Assembly: GCA_013398955.1 (NCBI GenBank)
Contig: VWPU01014023.1
Coordinates: 248,001-312,000, forward strand
Direction of reading: 5' to 3'
DNA: 64,000 nt
Origin: Callaeas wilsoni
Lineage: Eukaryota > Chordata > Aves > Passeriformes > Callaeidae
Below the pieces are notes generated by a model. It was not told the DNA's origin, did not search any database, and saw only the letters and a list, made by a program, of their open reading frames with translations. Below, piece by piece: positions 63,975 through 64,000 of this stretch. How positions within the stretch are numbered: the first letter of the stretch is position 1; every line of letters begins with the position of its first letter. A program made the position numbers and the translations under genes.

Positions 63975-64000
63975 GAGCACTGCTGCTAGCACAAAAATTG
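63975..64000. other. window end, unique sequence
   Basis: The last bases after the tandem duplication hold nothing recognisable. Confidence 0.6.

Overview
The window looks like ordinary non-coding nuclear DNA of a bird, possibly a songbird. The best evidence is the CR1 retrotransposon 3' end at 40663-40766, with the avian tail sequence ending in degenerate ATTCTATGA-type octamers. Solo long terminal repeats (LTRs) of endogenous retroviruses of the kind common in bird genomes support this, as do much older amniote CR1 and MIR remnants. The sequence is AT-rich and CpG-poor. No frame on either strand exceeds about 166 codons. I recognise no complete protein-coding gene, tRNA, rRNA or known small RNA. 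It is best read as an intergenic region or the inside of a very long intron.

Layout. 1-13210: unique sequence with two MIR remnants (6072-6165, 11671-11735) and two ancient CR1 pieces (8981-9090, 10277-10345). 13211-13790: a retroviral LTR with internal tandem duplications. 13791-30802: mostly unique, with small simple repeats, a 38-bp imperfect tandem repeat and one exon-like interval. 30803-31183: a second LTR. 31184-40662: unique, with several short hairpins and a GC-enriched patch near 38.3-38.7 kb. 40663-40766: avian CR1 tail. 42502-42668: 5' fragment of an LTR. 44537-44680: a composite (TG)n / pyrimidine / G-quadruplex-type tract. 45991-46595: a complete solo LTR with a perfect 5-bp target-site duplication. 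50410-50490: another ancient CR1 piece. 57307-57713 (minus): a GC-rich stretch with protein-like open frames, possibly exons or a pseudogene. 57888-58336 (minus): a solo LTR with a 4-bp target-site duplication, oriented so that it would read into that stretch. 63859-63974: a near-perfect 59-bp tandem duplication at the window edge.

I see no gene system, operon or pathway. The most informative structures are the LTRs and the coding-like segment next to one of them. Repeat families were assigned by recognising consensus motifs by eye, without a database search, so family names are provisional.
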